Source: Actinomycetes bacterium (GTDB lineage Bacteria; Actinomycetota; Acidimicrobiia; Spongiisociales; UBA5794). Taken from it: a DNA stretch of 64,000 bases. Each line of letters begins with the position of its first letter. The stretch's first letter is position 1. Under the pieces are notes generated by a model. The model was given only the letters and a program-made list of their open reading frames with translations, ran no database searches and had not been told where the DNA came from. Shown piece by piece: positions 34,774 through 43,416 of this stretch. The DNA is taken from NCBI GenBank assembly GCA_024638645.1, contig JAHEJX010000002.1:22573-86572 (forward strand). Reading direction: 5' to 3'. The position numbers were made by a program, and so were the translations under genes.

Positions 34774-34802
34774 TTGATCGAACATATGTTCGATGCTACG
34801 TT
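34774..34802 (+). promoter_or_regulatory. SOS-controlled promoter of the DnaQ/GIY-YIG nuclease gene
   Basis: TTGATC at 34774-34779 and TACGTT at 34797-34802 are separated by 17 bp. Overlapping the end of the -35 and filling the spacer is the perfect palindrome TCGAACATATGTTCGA at 34778-34793, which fits the Gram-positive/actinobacterial LexA box (CGAAC-N4-GTTCG). LexA binding here would block RNA polymerase. Confidence 0.8.
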
Positions 34803-34836
34803 ACTTGGCTTACAACGACGAAGGGCCAACTTCCCA

Positions 34837-36465
34837 ATGCTCGGCCAGCGGAGCTTCGACGAACTCGGCACACCTCTCTTCGACGTGACGTTCGTTGTGC
34901 TCGATCTGGAGACAACCGGGGCGACTCCCAAATCTTGCGAGATCACTGAGATTGGTGCGGTGAAGTATCGGGCTGGAGAGCTACTCGGCACGTTCCAGAC
35001 ACTTGTGAATCCAGGAGCACCAATCCCGCCAACCATAACTGTGTTGACGGGCATCACTCAGGCCATGGTCGTCGACGCGCCCAAAGTCGAGGAAGCTCTC
35101 CCCTCGCTCCTCGAGTTCATTGGCGGCGCAGTCATCGTCGGGCACAACATCCGCTTCGACATGTCATTCCTGAACGCCGCAGCGCAGCGGCTCGGATATG
35201 GGCGCCTACCCAACCGAACGTCCGACACGGTGGCGTTGGCACGACGTCTTGTCCGCACCGAGGTTCGCAACCTGCGCTTGTCGAGCCTGGCGCGACATTT
35301 CCGTTCCCCGACCAAGCCGAACCACCGCGCCCTCGAGGACGCCAGGGCGACCGCGCACGTCTTCTTTCAACTCCTCGAGCGCGCCGGCGGTGTCGGGGCA
35401 ACCTACCTCGAAGACTTGTTGCGTTTGCCGACGGCCAAAGGACAGCCGCACTACGACAAGATCAACCTGACCGACCGCCTGCCCCGGCGGCCGGGCGTGT
35501 ACCTCTTCCACGACCTCGACGACAACGTCATCTATGTGGGGAAGGCCAAGAACCTGCGAGAGCGAGTCCGTTCTTACTTCTACGGCGACAAACGCCGCAA
35601 TGTCACCACCATGCTCCGCAATCTGGCGAGAGTCGATCATCGCGTCTGCCCAACCGAGCTCGAAGCAGAGATCACCGAACTGCGCCTCATCCACGCCATG
35701 GCACCTCGCTACAACCGCAAGTCGCGACCCCCAAAGACCACCCATTGGCTAAAGCTGACCAAAGACCGTTACCCCCGCCTTTCGATTGTGCGCGCCTACA
35801 AAGAAGACGGGGCTGCGTACCTGGGGCCATTCCGGTCAAAGCGCCATGCCGAAACAGTCATGACCGCGATCTGGGATGCAGTGCCCATTCGGCGTTGCAC
35901 CAACTCCAGGAAGGGCCGGAGCGTCGCCTGTAACTACTCCCAGCTCGGACTTGCCATGTGTCCATGCGACGGCGACATCGACGAATCTGCGTACACCGAG
36001 GTAGTACGGACGGTGCGCAACGGCATTGCGACCGATCCGGAGCTGCTCCTTGCTCCACTGGTGGAGCGCATGAGGGAGCGGGCGACCCAGGAGCGGTTCG
36101 AGGAGGCGGCTGCGGCCCGCGACCGTTATCAGGCCCTTGCCGGGGCACTCGAGCGAAGACGCAACTGGCAGACGCTCCAGGCGGCGGGCCGACTGTGGGC
36201 CGAGGCCCCGAATGGTGACGGTGCGTTTGTCGACCAGGGTCGTCTCGTCTCGACATGGCTCGGCGGCGACCGCCCTCCGCTCTTCAACGTGAGCGGTCGC
36301 AACGAGTTGGATCCGACGCAGGTACCAACCTCAGTCGCCCTCCAGGAGGAGGCCCATCTCATCTGGCGATGGCTGACCCGAACCGGCGTGCGCGTCATGG
36401 ACTCGCGTGCCCCCCTGGTGTCGCCGTCCAATCCGGTGCCCAAGCTGGAGGCATTGGCGGGCTGA
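34837..36465 (+). CDS. DnaQ-type DEDDh exonuclease fused to GIY-YIG (UvrC/Cho-like) nuclease
   Basis: This 542-residue DNA-repair fusion has an N-terminal DEDDh exonuclease: motif I VLDLETTG (D23, E25), motif II HNIRFD (about 103-108), and motif III HRALEDA (H163, D168). A GIY-YIG domain follows (PGVYLFHDLDDNVIYVGKAKNLRERVRSYF, about 219-248), then a Cys-containing zone, and a UVR-like helix (LVERMRERATQERFEEAAAARDRYQAL). It lacks the UvrC C-terminal nuclease and HhH domains, like the known actinobacterial fusion related to Rv2191. I choose ATG 34837 because the earlier TTG 34774 and ATG 34786 lie inside the LexA-controlled promoter; GAAGGG precedes it, spaced loosely. It is expected to be DNA-damage induced. 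Confidence 0.87.
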   Translation: MLGQRSFDELGTPLFDVTFVVLDLETTGATPKSCEITEIGAVKYRAGELLGTFQTLVNPGAPIPPTITVLTGITQAMVVDAPKVEEALPSLLEFIGGAVIVGHNIRFDMSFLNAAAQRLGYGRLPNRTSDTVALARRLVRTEVRNLRLSSLARHFRSPTKPNHRALEDARATAHVFFQLLERAGGVGATYLEDLLRLPTAKGQPHYDKINLTDRLPRRPGVYLFHDLDDNVIYVGKAKNLRERVRSYFYGDKRRNVTTMLRNLARVDHRVCPTELEAEITELRLIHAMAPRYNRKSRPPKTTHWLKLTKDRYPRLSIVRAYKEDGAAYLGPFRSKRHAETVMTAIWDAVPIRRCTNSRKGRSVACNYSQLGLAMCPCDGDIDESAYTEVVRTVRNGIATDPELLLAPLVERMRERATQERFEEAAAARDRYQALAGALERRRNWQTLQAAGRLWAEAPNGDGAFVDQGRLVSTWLGGDRPPLFNVSGRNELDPTQVPTSVALQEEAHLIWRWLTRTGVRVMDSRAPLVSPSNPVPKLEALAG

Positions 36466-36499
36466 TCGCAGGTTGGTGGCCCCAGCTAGCCTCACCGGC

Positions 36500-38500
36500 A
36501 TGAAGTTCATCGTGCGTCACGGATCCGATCCGCAGGCCAGGGCCGACAAGGCCCTCCTCGCCGCCATGGGACTGCCGGGCGGCGGGATCATCAGAATCGG
36601 CCGCACCCACGCCATCGTCGTGCCCGGCGACGTCGCCACTACGAACACGATCGCAGTAGGAGATCGTGTTCGTAACAACGCCGGACTCGGAATCGGCGAC
36701 TCAGTCGACGTTAAGCGAGCCATCCTGCCCGAGGCGAAGAGGGTGGTCGTCGGCGGCAGTGACGTCGAGCTCGACGCCAGACACCTCGCACGCTCCCTGC
36801 AGGGAAACCCTGTCACAGAAGGCGACATGATCCGCGTTCGCACCTCATACGGCGCAGACAAGGATCCCCAGGAAGTCGAGCTGCGGGTGCTCGAAGTCGA
36901 ACCGGACGGAGCCGGCGTGTTCGGCGGCGCCACGGTGGCTCACGAGGAGGGCGAAGAGCCGCCTGAGGTCATCACCCACCCGGCCGGGCAACCCGGTGGC
37001 GAAACACCTTCGACCGCCGCAGCTTTGTTGGCGGGCCTCGACACGGAGCTCGAAACCCTGACCGGCTGGCTATCGCTGCTGACAAGCCCGGATGACCTGG
37101 CGGGAGCATGGAACCTGCCCAAAGTCGCAGGAGTCCTCCTGGCGGGGCCGACGGGCAGCGGCAAGTCGGAACTGGTGGCGGCTGCGGCTGACAAGGCGCG
37201 GGCCGACGTCATCGAGATCTCGCTGGAGCTCGTGTTCAAGCCGGACAAACTGCTGGAGCGCCTCGAAAAGGCAGTCACGTCCACAGTGGGACCGGCCGTG
37301 ATCTTCGTCGATCGCCTCGATGCAGTTGCCGGTGACGACGCCATGTTTCGCAACCAGGTCACTGCGATTCTGCGCTGGTTTCTCGACGCGGTCGCAGACA
37401 AGCCGAGGGTGGCAACAGTGCTCGCCATCACTTCGGTGGGCAAGCTATCGCCCACAGTCAGCGGGTCCGCCCTGTTGCCGAGGACGTTGACGATCCCTCC
37501 GCCAGATCTCGAGCGTCGAACCAAGCTGTTCGCGGCGGCCCTGGCATCGGTACCGAGCAAACAAATCGACTTCGCGCGTCTCGCTTCGAGAACTGCCGGG
37601 TTCTCCGGCGCCGACATCATTGCGGCCGTCGTTCACGCCTCAGCCCTGATTGCCGGCTCGGGGGAAGAGGTCACTGACGAGCTCCTAGATCGCGCCATAC
37701 AAGACACGACTCCCTCTCTGGGAACGGCGTCGCTCGGCGAGCTACCGACATATGGCTTCGAGCGGGTTGCCAACCTGGAAGAAGTGAAGCAGCGTCTGAC
37801 AGAAGCTGTCATCTGGCAGATGGAGGAGCCTGAACGCTTCACCCGGCTCGGTATCGAACCTCCCAGGGGCCTTCTGCTCTATGGGCCGCCCGGAACCGGA
37901 AAGACCTTCGTCACCCGAGCACTCGCTCATGAGTCTGGTGCCGCATTCTTCACCATCAAAGGAGCCGAGCTGCTCGACAAGTACGTTGGCGAGTCGGAGC
38001 GAGCGGTTCGGGAAGTCTTCGCCAGGGCCCGTGCCGTGGCGCCTGCGATCCTCTTTTTCGACGAAGTCGATGCTCTGGCGCCGACGCGCGGAAACTCGTC
38101 CAACTCAGTGACTGACTCGGTCGTTGCGGCCTTGCTCACGGAGATGGACGGCGTCTCCGATCGCGGCGACGTCTTTGTCATCGGAGCTACCAACCGGCGT
38201 GACCTCGTGGACGCCGCCCTGCTACGCCCGGGCCGCCTCGAAACGCATCTTTACCTGGGCCTTCCCGAGCTGGAGTCGCGCCGAGCCTTCTTCGGAATCC
38301 AGGACATACCGTTCTCTGATGATGTCGACGTCGAGCACTACATCGCGTCCACCGACGGCCTGTCGTTCGCAGAGATGAGCGGGATGTTGCGCGAGGCCGC
38401 CCTCCAGGCACTACGGCGCGACCAGACGGCGATCGAGGTGACGAGAGGCGACATGGACTTTGCACTCGGCCGCTACCAGAACGAGCCAGAAGTCAACTAG
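36500..38500 (+). CDS. CDC48/VAT-like double AAA ATPase
   Basis: This 666-residue protein has an N-terminal double-psi beta-barrel-like region (about 1-135) and two AAA modules. D1 has Walker A GPTGSGKS (216-223) but a degenerate Walker B, VIFVDRLD (267-274), where the catalytic Glu position is Arg. D2 has a full set: GPPGTGKT (462-469), ILFFDEVD (517-524), sensor GATNR (562-566), and RPGR Arg finger. Such proteins unfold ubiquitin-like or other substrates in archaea and eukaryotes; bacterial copies are fewer. Only D2 is likely to hydrolyse ATP. ATG 36500 is the start; the longer frame enters the preceding gene. The end overlaps the convergent hisA gene by 4 nt. Confidence 0.88.
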   Translation: MKFIVRHGSDPQARADKALLAAMGLPGGGIIRIGRTHAIVVPGDVATTNTIAVGDRVRNNAGLGIGDSVDVKRAILPEAKRVVVGGSDVELDARHLARSLQGNPVTEGDMIRVRTSYGADKDPQEVELRVLEVEPDGAGVFGGATVAHEEGEEPPEVITHPAGQPGGETPSTAAALLAGLDTELETLTGWLSLLTSPDDLAGAWNLPKVAGVLLAGPTGSGKSELVAAAADKARADVIEISLELVFKPDKLLERLEKAVTSTVGPAVIFVDRLDAVAGDDAMFRNQVTAILRWFLDAVADKPRVATVLAITSVGKLSPTVSGSALLPRTLTIPPPDLERRTKLFAAALASVPSKQIDFARLASRTAGFSGADIIAAVVHASALIAGSGEEVTDELLDRAIQDTTPSLGTASLGELPTYGFERVANLEEVKQRLTEAVIWQMEEPERFTRLGIEPPRGLLLYGPPGTGKTFVTRALAHESGAAFFTIKGAELLDKYVGESERAVREVFARARAVAPAILFFDEVDALAPTRGNSSNSVTDSVVAALLTEMDGVSDRGDVFVIGATNRRDLVDAALLRPGRLETHLYLGLPELESRRAFFGIQDIPFSDDVDVEHYIASTDGLSFAEMSGMLREAALQALRRDQTAIEVTRGDMDFALGRYQNEPEVN

Positions 38501-39204
38501 CCCGTAGCCGCAATAGCTTCGGCCACGCTGAAGCGGCCCTCATAGATAGCACGCCCGACGATCGCCCCCGCCAGTCCCAGATCGCGGACCGCGATTAGGT
38601 CATCGAGTGAGCTGATGCCGCCGGAGGCGATCACTGCCAAGCCTGCGTCACTCACCGAAGCAAGCAAGGCGAGGTCAGGGCCGGTCAACATGCCGTCTCG
38701 AGCAATTGCGGTCACAAGCGCCTGCCCGATGCCGCTGGCGACCAGGCCGGCGACGACTTCCTCCAACGGTTGGCCTTCGTCGAGCCAACCGGCACCGCGA
38801 GCACGACCGTCTGCGACGTCGACCGCAGCGACGAGCCTGGCAGCCCCGACCAGATCGACCATGGCCGCCAATTCGGCCGCATCCCAGACTGCTGCGGTGC
38901 CCACGACGGCTCGAGCCGCCCCGTCTCCGATGGCTTCGGCCACCGCGATTGCCGTCCGTAGCCCTCCCCCGGTCTGAAATGGAACCCCCGAGGACCCGAG
39001 GCGCCGCCGCAACTCTCTATTCGGCTCGCCTCGGCGCGCCCCGTCGAGGTCGACGATATGGAGAAGCGTTGCACCCGCTGCCACAAACTCTTCTGCGACG
39101 GCGATCGGGTCATCGCCGTAGACCGTTACGGCGTCGTACTCGCCTCGCTCCAGGCGCACCACCTTGCCGTCAAGCACGTCGATTGCGGGTAGTAGCTGGA
39201 ACAT
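38497..39204 (-). CDS. hisA: Phosphoribosylformimino-5-aminoimidazole carboxamide ribotide isomerase
   Basis: This 235-residue TIM-barrel enzyme catalyses the fourth step of histidine synthesis. Family features: LLPAIDVLDGKVVRLERGEYDAVTVYGDDP at the N-terminus (Asp for catalysis), LLHIVDLDGARRGEPNREL, VPFQTGGGLRTAIAVAEAIGDGAARAVVGTAAV (phosphate binding) and ASGGISSLDDLIAVRDLGLAGAIVGRAIYEGRFSVAEA. It sits alone on the minus strand, divergent from the other his genes, with the shared operator at 39246-39273 between them. Whether it also acts in tryptophan synthesis (PriA-type) is not decided by sequence here; no trpF is in the window. It is a full-length member. Confidence 0.93.
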   Translation of the reverse strand: MFQLLPAIDVLDGKVVRLERGEYDAVTVYGDDPIAVAEEFVAAGATLLHIVDLDGARRGEPNRELRRRLGSSGVPFQTGGGLRTAIAVAEAIGDGAARAVVGTAAVWDAAELAAMVDLVGAARLVAAVDVADGRARGAGWLDEGQPLEEVVAGLVASGIGQALVTAIARDGMLTGPDLALLASVSDAGLAVIASGGISSLDDLIAVRDLGLAGAIVGRAIYEGRFSVAEAIAATG

Positions 39205-39245
39205 TTGAGGTTGCGCTTCTTCCTGGTGTGGGATATGTTGCTGTT

Positions 39246-39273
39246 TCTGTGTTTTAGCATGTTAAAACACAGA
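39246..39273 (+). promoter_or_regulatory. Palindromic operator in the divergent hisA / hisR-hisG promoter region
   Basis: TCTGTGTTTTA (39246-39256) and TAAAACACAGA (39263-39273) are exact 11-bp inverted arms around a six-base centre GCATGT. It is AT-rich within GC-rich surroundings and lies between two divergent his units, 27 bp before the TrpR-family gene. It is a strong candidate binding site for that regulator. Confidence 0.78.
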
Positions 39274-39299
39274 TACGCACAAACAACCGGGAAACCACG

Positions 39300-39632
39300 A
39301 TGACAACAGCCGCCAACCCAGACAATTGGCGCAGCGAGGAAACGGCGCAACTCTTCGAAGCCATCCTCTCGCTGCCGACCCAGGACGAAGCAGCGGCGTT
39401 CTTTCGCGATCTCTGCACCAGGCGCGAGCTCGAAGAAATGAGCCGTCGCTGGCAAGTAGTGCTAATGCTGGCAGAGGGAACTCCATACCGACGGATCGCC
39501 TCCACAACCGGAGCATCGACGGCAACGGTCACCCGCATCAACCAATGGCTGCGTCATGGACGTGGCGGCTATGTGGCGGCGCTCGAGCGGCTGGGGCTTG
39601 GTACCAACGAGCTGAGCGAGGAATCAAGATGA
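39300..39632 (+). CDS. TrpR/YerC-YecD-family DNA-binding regulator, likely histidine repressor
   Basis: This 110-residue protein belongs to the TrpR-related YerC/YecD family: helical core NWRSEETAQLFEAILSLPTQDEAAAFFRDLCTRRELEEMSRRWQVVLMLAEGTPYRRIASTTGASTATVTRINQWLRHGRGGY, with the helix-turn-helix around YRRIASTTGASTATVTRIN. TrpR-family proteins bind operator DNA with a small co-repressor. It is the first gene of the his unit, overlaps hisG by four bases (ATGA), and its promoter holds a palindromic operator. Family members near his genes in Firmicutes have been proposed as histidine regulators (HisR). Here the operator and gene order support control by histidine, an inference. Confidence 0.86.
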   Translation: MTTAANPDNWRSEETAQLFEAILSLPTQDEAAAFFRDLCTRRELEEMSRRWQVVLMLAEGTPYRRIASTTGASTATVTRINQWLRHGRGGYVAALERLGLGTNELSEESR

Positions 39633-40480
39633 ATCCGATGAGGTTTGCCGTGCCCAAGAAGGGCCGGCTCGAAGAACCGTCGACACGTCTGCTCCAGCAG
39701 GCAGGATTCCAGTACGAACGCGGAGAACGGACGCTCGCCGTGCCTGTCCGCGGACGCAACGTGGAACTTCTCCTCGTGAGAGCCGACGACATCTGCGAAT
39801 TGGTGACGGACGGCGTGGCCGACCTGGGCATAACCGGCTTCGATCTGGTTGCAGAGAGTGGCGCCAACATCGAGGTGCTCGCTGAGCTCGGGTTCGGTCA
39901 GTGCCGGTTGACGGCGGCCGTCCCCAACGCCAGCGATATCGCTGCTATCGAGGACCTCGCCGGCATGAGGGTTGCCACCTCCCACCCGAGGGTTACCGGC
40001 GAGTTCTTCGCTGAGAAGGACATCTCCATACAAACTGTGCCGCTGCGAGGTTCCATCGAAGTTGCTCCCAAGCTCGACGTCGCAGACGCCATCGTCGACC
40101 TGGTGTCGAGCGGATCCACGATGATGCTCAACGGACTTCGCCCGGTTGCCGACGTCCTGTCGAGCCAGGCCGTCTTGGTGCGAGATCGCGCTGCCGAGCA
40201 GATGGACGAGGTCGATGCGGCGGTCACTCTGATTGCTTCGGTCGTCGCCGCCAGGCGCCGCAAATATATTCTGATGAACGCACCGCAATCGGCGGTTGGC
40301 GAGATCAGAGACCTGATTCCAGGTTTCGACGCACCATCAGTCGTTCCGCTCGCTGATCCCACCATGGTGGCCATCCACAGCGTCGTCGACGTCGACGCCG
40401 TCTGGGACGTCATCCCCCAACTGCAGGCGGCGGGAGCCTCCGGGATCCTCGTCCTTCCCATCGAACAGCTCTTGCTCTAG
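39629..40480 (+). CDS. hisG: ATP phosphoribosyltransferase (long form)
   Basis: This 283-residue enzyme starts histidine synthesis by joining ATP and PRPP. It reads MNPMRFAVPKKGRLEEPSTRLLQQAGF and carries the PRPP loop (DAIVDLVSSGSTMMLNGLRPV). A C-terminal regulatory domain of about 80 residues (RKYILMNAPQSAVGEIRDLIPGFDAPSVVPLAD) marks the long, self-sufficient form that does not need HisZ and is histidine-inhibited. ATG 39629 overlaps the regulator stop. The longer frame from 39326 is antiphase to the regulator gene. GAGCGAGGAA precedes the start. Confidence 0.94.
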   Translation: MNPMRFAVPKKGRLEEPSTRLLQQAGFQYERGERTLAVPVRGRNVELLLVRADDICELVTDGVADLGITGFDLVAESGANIEVLAELGFGQCRLTAAVPNASDIAAIEDLAGMRVATSHPRVTGEFFAEKDISIQTVPLRGSIEVAPKLDVADAIVDLVSSGSTMMLNGLRPVADVLSSQAVLVRDRAAEQMDEVDAAVTLIASVVAARRRKYILMNAPQSAVGEIRDLIPGFDAPSVVPLADPTMVAIHSVVDVDAVWDVIPQLQAAGASGILVLPIEQLLL

Positions 40481-40490
40481 GAAACGCCTC

Positions 40491-41786
40491 GTGATCCGCA
40501 CTATCGAGCTGTCCGAGCTGTCTTCCGTCACCAGACGAGAGTTGACCCGCCGTTCCCCCGTTGCCGACCCGGCGGTGCGCGACGGAGCGAGAGCCATAGT
40601 GGCTGCGGTCCGAGCGGGTGGCGACGCCGCTCTGGCTGATGCTTCTGCTCAGTACGGCGGTGCCCTTCGTGACGGATCGTTCTCCATCGACCCGGCCCAG
40701 TTCGCCGCGGCCGCCTCCCGACTCGATCCGGCGCTTCTCGCCGGCCTCGAAGCGGCCCATGCCGCTATTACAGCTGTGCACGGCTCACAACTCCCAGCCC
40801 CGACCCGGGTATCTCCCCTACCCGGCGTCGCCGTCGAAAGACGATGGTCGCCGATGCGGCGAGTCGGCATCTATGCCCCGGGCGGGCTCGCCGCCTACCC
40901 GTCCTCTGTGCTGATGGGAGCCGTCCCTGCCGCAATTGCCGGAGTGGACGAGATCGTCGTCGCCAGCCCGGCGGGACCCGACGGTTCCGTTTCTGATGTG
41001 GTGCTGGCAGCATGCGCCGTGGCAGGAATCACAGAGTTCTACGCGATGGGGGGCGCCCAGGCTGTGGCCGCTCTCGCCTATGGCACCGAGTCCATCGCTC
41101 CAGTCGACAAGATCGTTGGCCCCGGCAACGCCTGGGTCACGGCCGCCAAGCTGGAGGTATTCGGCGTATGCGGCATCGACCTGCCGGCGGGACCAAGCGA
41201 GGCCCTCGAGATCGTCGACTCTTCTGCGCAGCCCAGAGCGGTTGCCGCCGACCTGATCAGCCAGGCAGAACACGGTCCGGACTCGGTCGCAGTCATGGTC
41301 GCCGTAGGAGCGCCCGTCGCTGCTGCCGTCACGGCCGAGATCGAGCCGCTACTTGGTCGGCTCGACCGCTCTGAGATCATTCGATCCGCGTTGAAGAAGA
41401 ATGCCCTCATAGCCATTGCCGAGGACCTCGAACAGGCGTGCTCCTTTGCGAACGAGTTTGCCCCTGAACACTTGGGGATCCACACCAGCGACCCGGAGAA
41501 GGTGATTGCCGCAGTACCGTCCGCCGGATCCGTGTTTGCAGGACACTTCGCTCCGCATGCGGCGGGTGACTACGCCACGGGCGCCAATCACGTGCTACCC
41601 ACAGGCGGCCTGGCCCGGGCATACGGCCCGCTGGGCGTTGCCGACTTCGGCTCGTTCCGTCAGGTGCAGCGGATCACTCGCGTGGGCCTTCGTGCGCTTC
41701 AGCCGACCGTCGCGGCCCTTGCCGACGGTGAGGGTTTGACTGCCCATCGGCTAGCCGTTGACATCCGCTTCGAAGAGCTGCGATGA
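40491..41786 (+). CDS. hisD: Histidinol dehydrogenase
   Basis: This 431-residue enzyme performs the last two oxidations to histidine with NAD and zinc. Typical features: VERRWSPMRRVGIYAPGGLAAYPSSVLMGAVPAAIAGVDEIVVASPAG, GAQAVAALAYGTESIAPVDKIVGPGNAWVTAAKLEVFGVCGIDLPAGPSE, and the metal-site SQAEHGPDSVAVMV with C-terminal EHLGIHTSDPEKV and HVLPTGGLARAYGPLGVADFGS. Start is GTG 40491, ten bases after hisG. It overlaps hisC by four bases. No fusion or truncation is apparent. Confidence 0.95.
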   Translation: MIRTIELSELSSVTRRELTRRSPVADPAVRDGARAIVAAVRAGGDAALADASAQYGGALRDGSFSIDPAQFAAAASRLDPALLAGLEAAHAAITAVHGSQLPAPTRVSPLPGVAVERRWSPMRRVGIYAPGGLAAYPSSVLMGAVPAAIAGVDEIVVASPAGPDGSVSDVVLAACAVAGITEFYAMGGAQAVAALAYGTESIAPVDKIVGPGNAWVTAAKLEVFGVCGIDLPAGPSEALEIVDSSAQPRAVAADLISQAEHGPDSVAVMVAVGAPVAAAVTAEIEPLLGRLDRSEIIRSALKKNALIAIAEDLEQACSFANEFAPEHLGIHTSDPEKVIAAVPSAGSVFAGHFAPHAAGDYATGANHVLPTGGLARAYGPLGVADFGSFRQVQRITRVGLRALQPTVAALADGEGLTAHRLAVDIRFEELR

Positions 41787-42835
41787 CTATTCCCCGCTAC
41801 AAATGGCAGCCGACTACAGCGGAAATCGCTACGGCCGCAGGCATCGAACCGAGCGATGTGGTCCGTTTCGACCACAACACGACGCCATGGCCGACAGAGT
41901 GGACCGTCGAGCTGGCGACGGCCGCCGCCATGTCTCTCAACGAATACCCCGGCGCCAGCTACCTGCCACTGCGCCGGGCCGCTGCCGATCGCCACGGCCT
42001 CGAGCCAGAGCAAATCGTGCCCGGGGCGGGCGCCGACGAGTTGATACTGTTGGCGGCTCGCGCCTTCCTCGGCACCGACAAGCGGGCCGTGACCATGGCA
42101 CCGACATACCCTCTCTACAAGATCGCGTGCGCCCAGGTGGGCACCAACTTGCGGGAAGTCGCAGCCCAGCCGCCGAACTTTGCCGCCCCAACCGCCGAAT
42201 TGATCGCGGCCGCCAGAGATGCCGATGTCGTGTGGCTGTGTGTGCCGAACAACCCGACGGCGGTCGAGCTCCCCCGGACCGACATCGAAGCGATCATTGC
42301 CGCCGCAGACGGAGTCGTCATCATCGACGCCGCCTATGCGGAGTTCACAGGAGACGACTGGGCCGAGGAAGTGAATCGCTATTCGAACCTGCTCGTGTTC
42401 CGCACGATGTCGAAAGCATTTGCGCTTGCCGGAGCCAGGGTCGGATACGCCATGGGCCATCCTGCGCTCATCGACAAGATCGACGGACTGCGCCCCCCCG
42501 GCAGCATCGCAACTCCGTCCGCCGAGCTCGCTGCAGCCGCCCTGGGCAGAGTCGACCGCGCCGAGCAGGCAGTGGCCGCCCTCGCCCACGCACGGACATG
42601 GCTGACCGCGAGTCTCGGCGAGATGAGCTTCAGGGTCTTGCCGTCTCGGGTCAACTTCCTCCTCTGCGAGGTAGGCCCTCACGCCGCGGAAACGGCTGCT
42701 GCCCTGCGAGCGCAGGGCATTGTCGTGCGCACCTTTCCCGCCGAGACGGGGCTGGGCCAGTATCTGCGATTCACCGTGCGTAGCGCCGAACAGAACCAAA
42801 GGCTGATCACAACCCTCAAGGAGGTGCTGCCGTGA
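41783..42835 (+). CDS. hisC: Histidinol-phosphate aminotransferase
   Basis: This 350-residue PLP enzyme transfers an amino group to imidazole acetol phosphate. It follows the class I fold: N-terminal FDHNTTPWPTEW, GADELILLAARAFLGTDK, WLCVPNNPTAVELPR, VIIDAAYAEFTG with D and Y contacts, and the Schiff-base lysine in FRTMSKAFALAGARVGYAMGH. Start is ATG 41783 overlapping the hisD stop (ATGA), and its end overlaps hisB (GTGA). Some HisC proteins also act on aromatic amino acids, a possible second role not testable here. Confidence 0.93.
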   Translation: MTIPRYKWQPTTAEIATAAGIEPSDVVRFDHNTTPWPTEWTVELATAAAMSLNEYPGASYLPLRRAAADRHGLEPEQIVPGAGADELILLAARAFLGTDKRAVTMAPTYPLYKIACAQVGTNLREVAAQPPNFAAPTAELIAAARDADVVWLCVPNNPTAVELPRTDIEAIIAAADGVVIIDAAYAEFTGDDWAEEVNRYSNLLVFRTMSKAFALAGARVGYAMGHPALIDKIDGLRPPGSIATPSAELAAAALGRVDRAEQAVAALAHARTWLTASLGEMSFRVLPSRVNFLLCEVGPHAAETAAALRAQGIVVRTFPAETGLGQYLRFTVRSAEQNQRLITTLKEVLP

Positions 42836-43416
42836 GCCGCAGCGCGACTGTCTCCCGCCAGACAACGGAAACCAACGTGAAGCTGTCGGTTGAGCTCGAC
42901 GGCACCGGCGCCGCGGCGATCGACACCGGCGTCGGTTTCTACGACCACCTTCTGGAGTCTTTTGCTCATCACAGTCTCATCGATCTCGACATCAAGACTG
43001 AAGGCGACCTTCACATCGACGAGCACCACTCCGTCGAAGACACGGCGCTCGTCCTTGGTATGGCCCTTGCCGAGGCGCTTGGCGAACGCGCCGGTATTCA
43101 GCGCTTTGGGAACGCAACGGTTCCGATGGATGAAGCGCTCGCTACTGCAGCTGTCGATGTCGGGGGCCGACCATACGCCGTCGTTGACATCGCCTTCGCA
43201 ACAGAGCGCCTTGGGCAACTCGGCACTCAGATGATCCCGCACGCCCTCGAAGCATTGGCACGTGCGGCCGGCTTCACGATCCACCTGAAGGCGAGGGGGA
43301 ACAACGACCACCACATCGCCGAAGCGGCGTTCAAGGCGCTGGCGAGGGCCGTGCGGGCGGCCGTCGAGTCCGATTCCCGCCGTACCGGCATTGCGTCGAC
43401 CAAGGGGACGACTTGA
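42832..43416 (+). CDS. hisB: Imidazoleglycerol-phosphate dehydratase
   Basis: This 194-residue monofunctional enzyme dehydrates imidazoleglycerol phosphate, using a manganese cluster. Metal motifs are FAHHSLIDLDI, HIDEHHSVEDTALVLGMALAEALG and the C-terminal NNDHHIAEAAFKALARAVRAAV. There is no fused histidinol phosphatase domain, so that activity must come from another gene. Start is GTG overlapping hisC, and the stop overlaps the hisH TTG. Confidence 0.95.
   Translation: MSRSATVSRQTTETNVKLSVELDGTGAAAIDTGVGFYDHLLESFAHHSLIDLDIKTEGDLHIDEHHSVEDTALVLGMALAEALGERAGIQRFGNATVPMDEALATAAVDVGGRPYAVVDIAFATERLGQLGTQMIPHALEALARAAGFTIHLKARGNNDHHIAEAAFKALARAVRAAVESDSRRTGIASTKGTT

Noticed and set aside
34774-34836. 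TTG 34774 or ATG 34786 as the start of the DnaQ/GIY-YIG protein
   Set aside because: Both lie within the LexA box and promoter elements, so they would be at or upstream of the transcription start.
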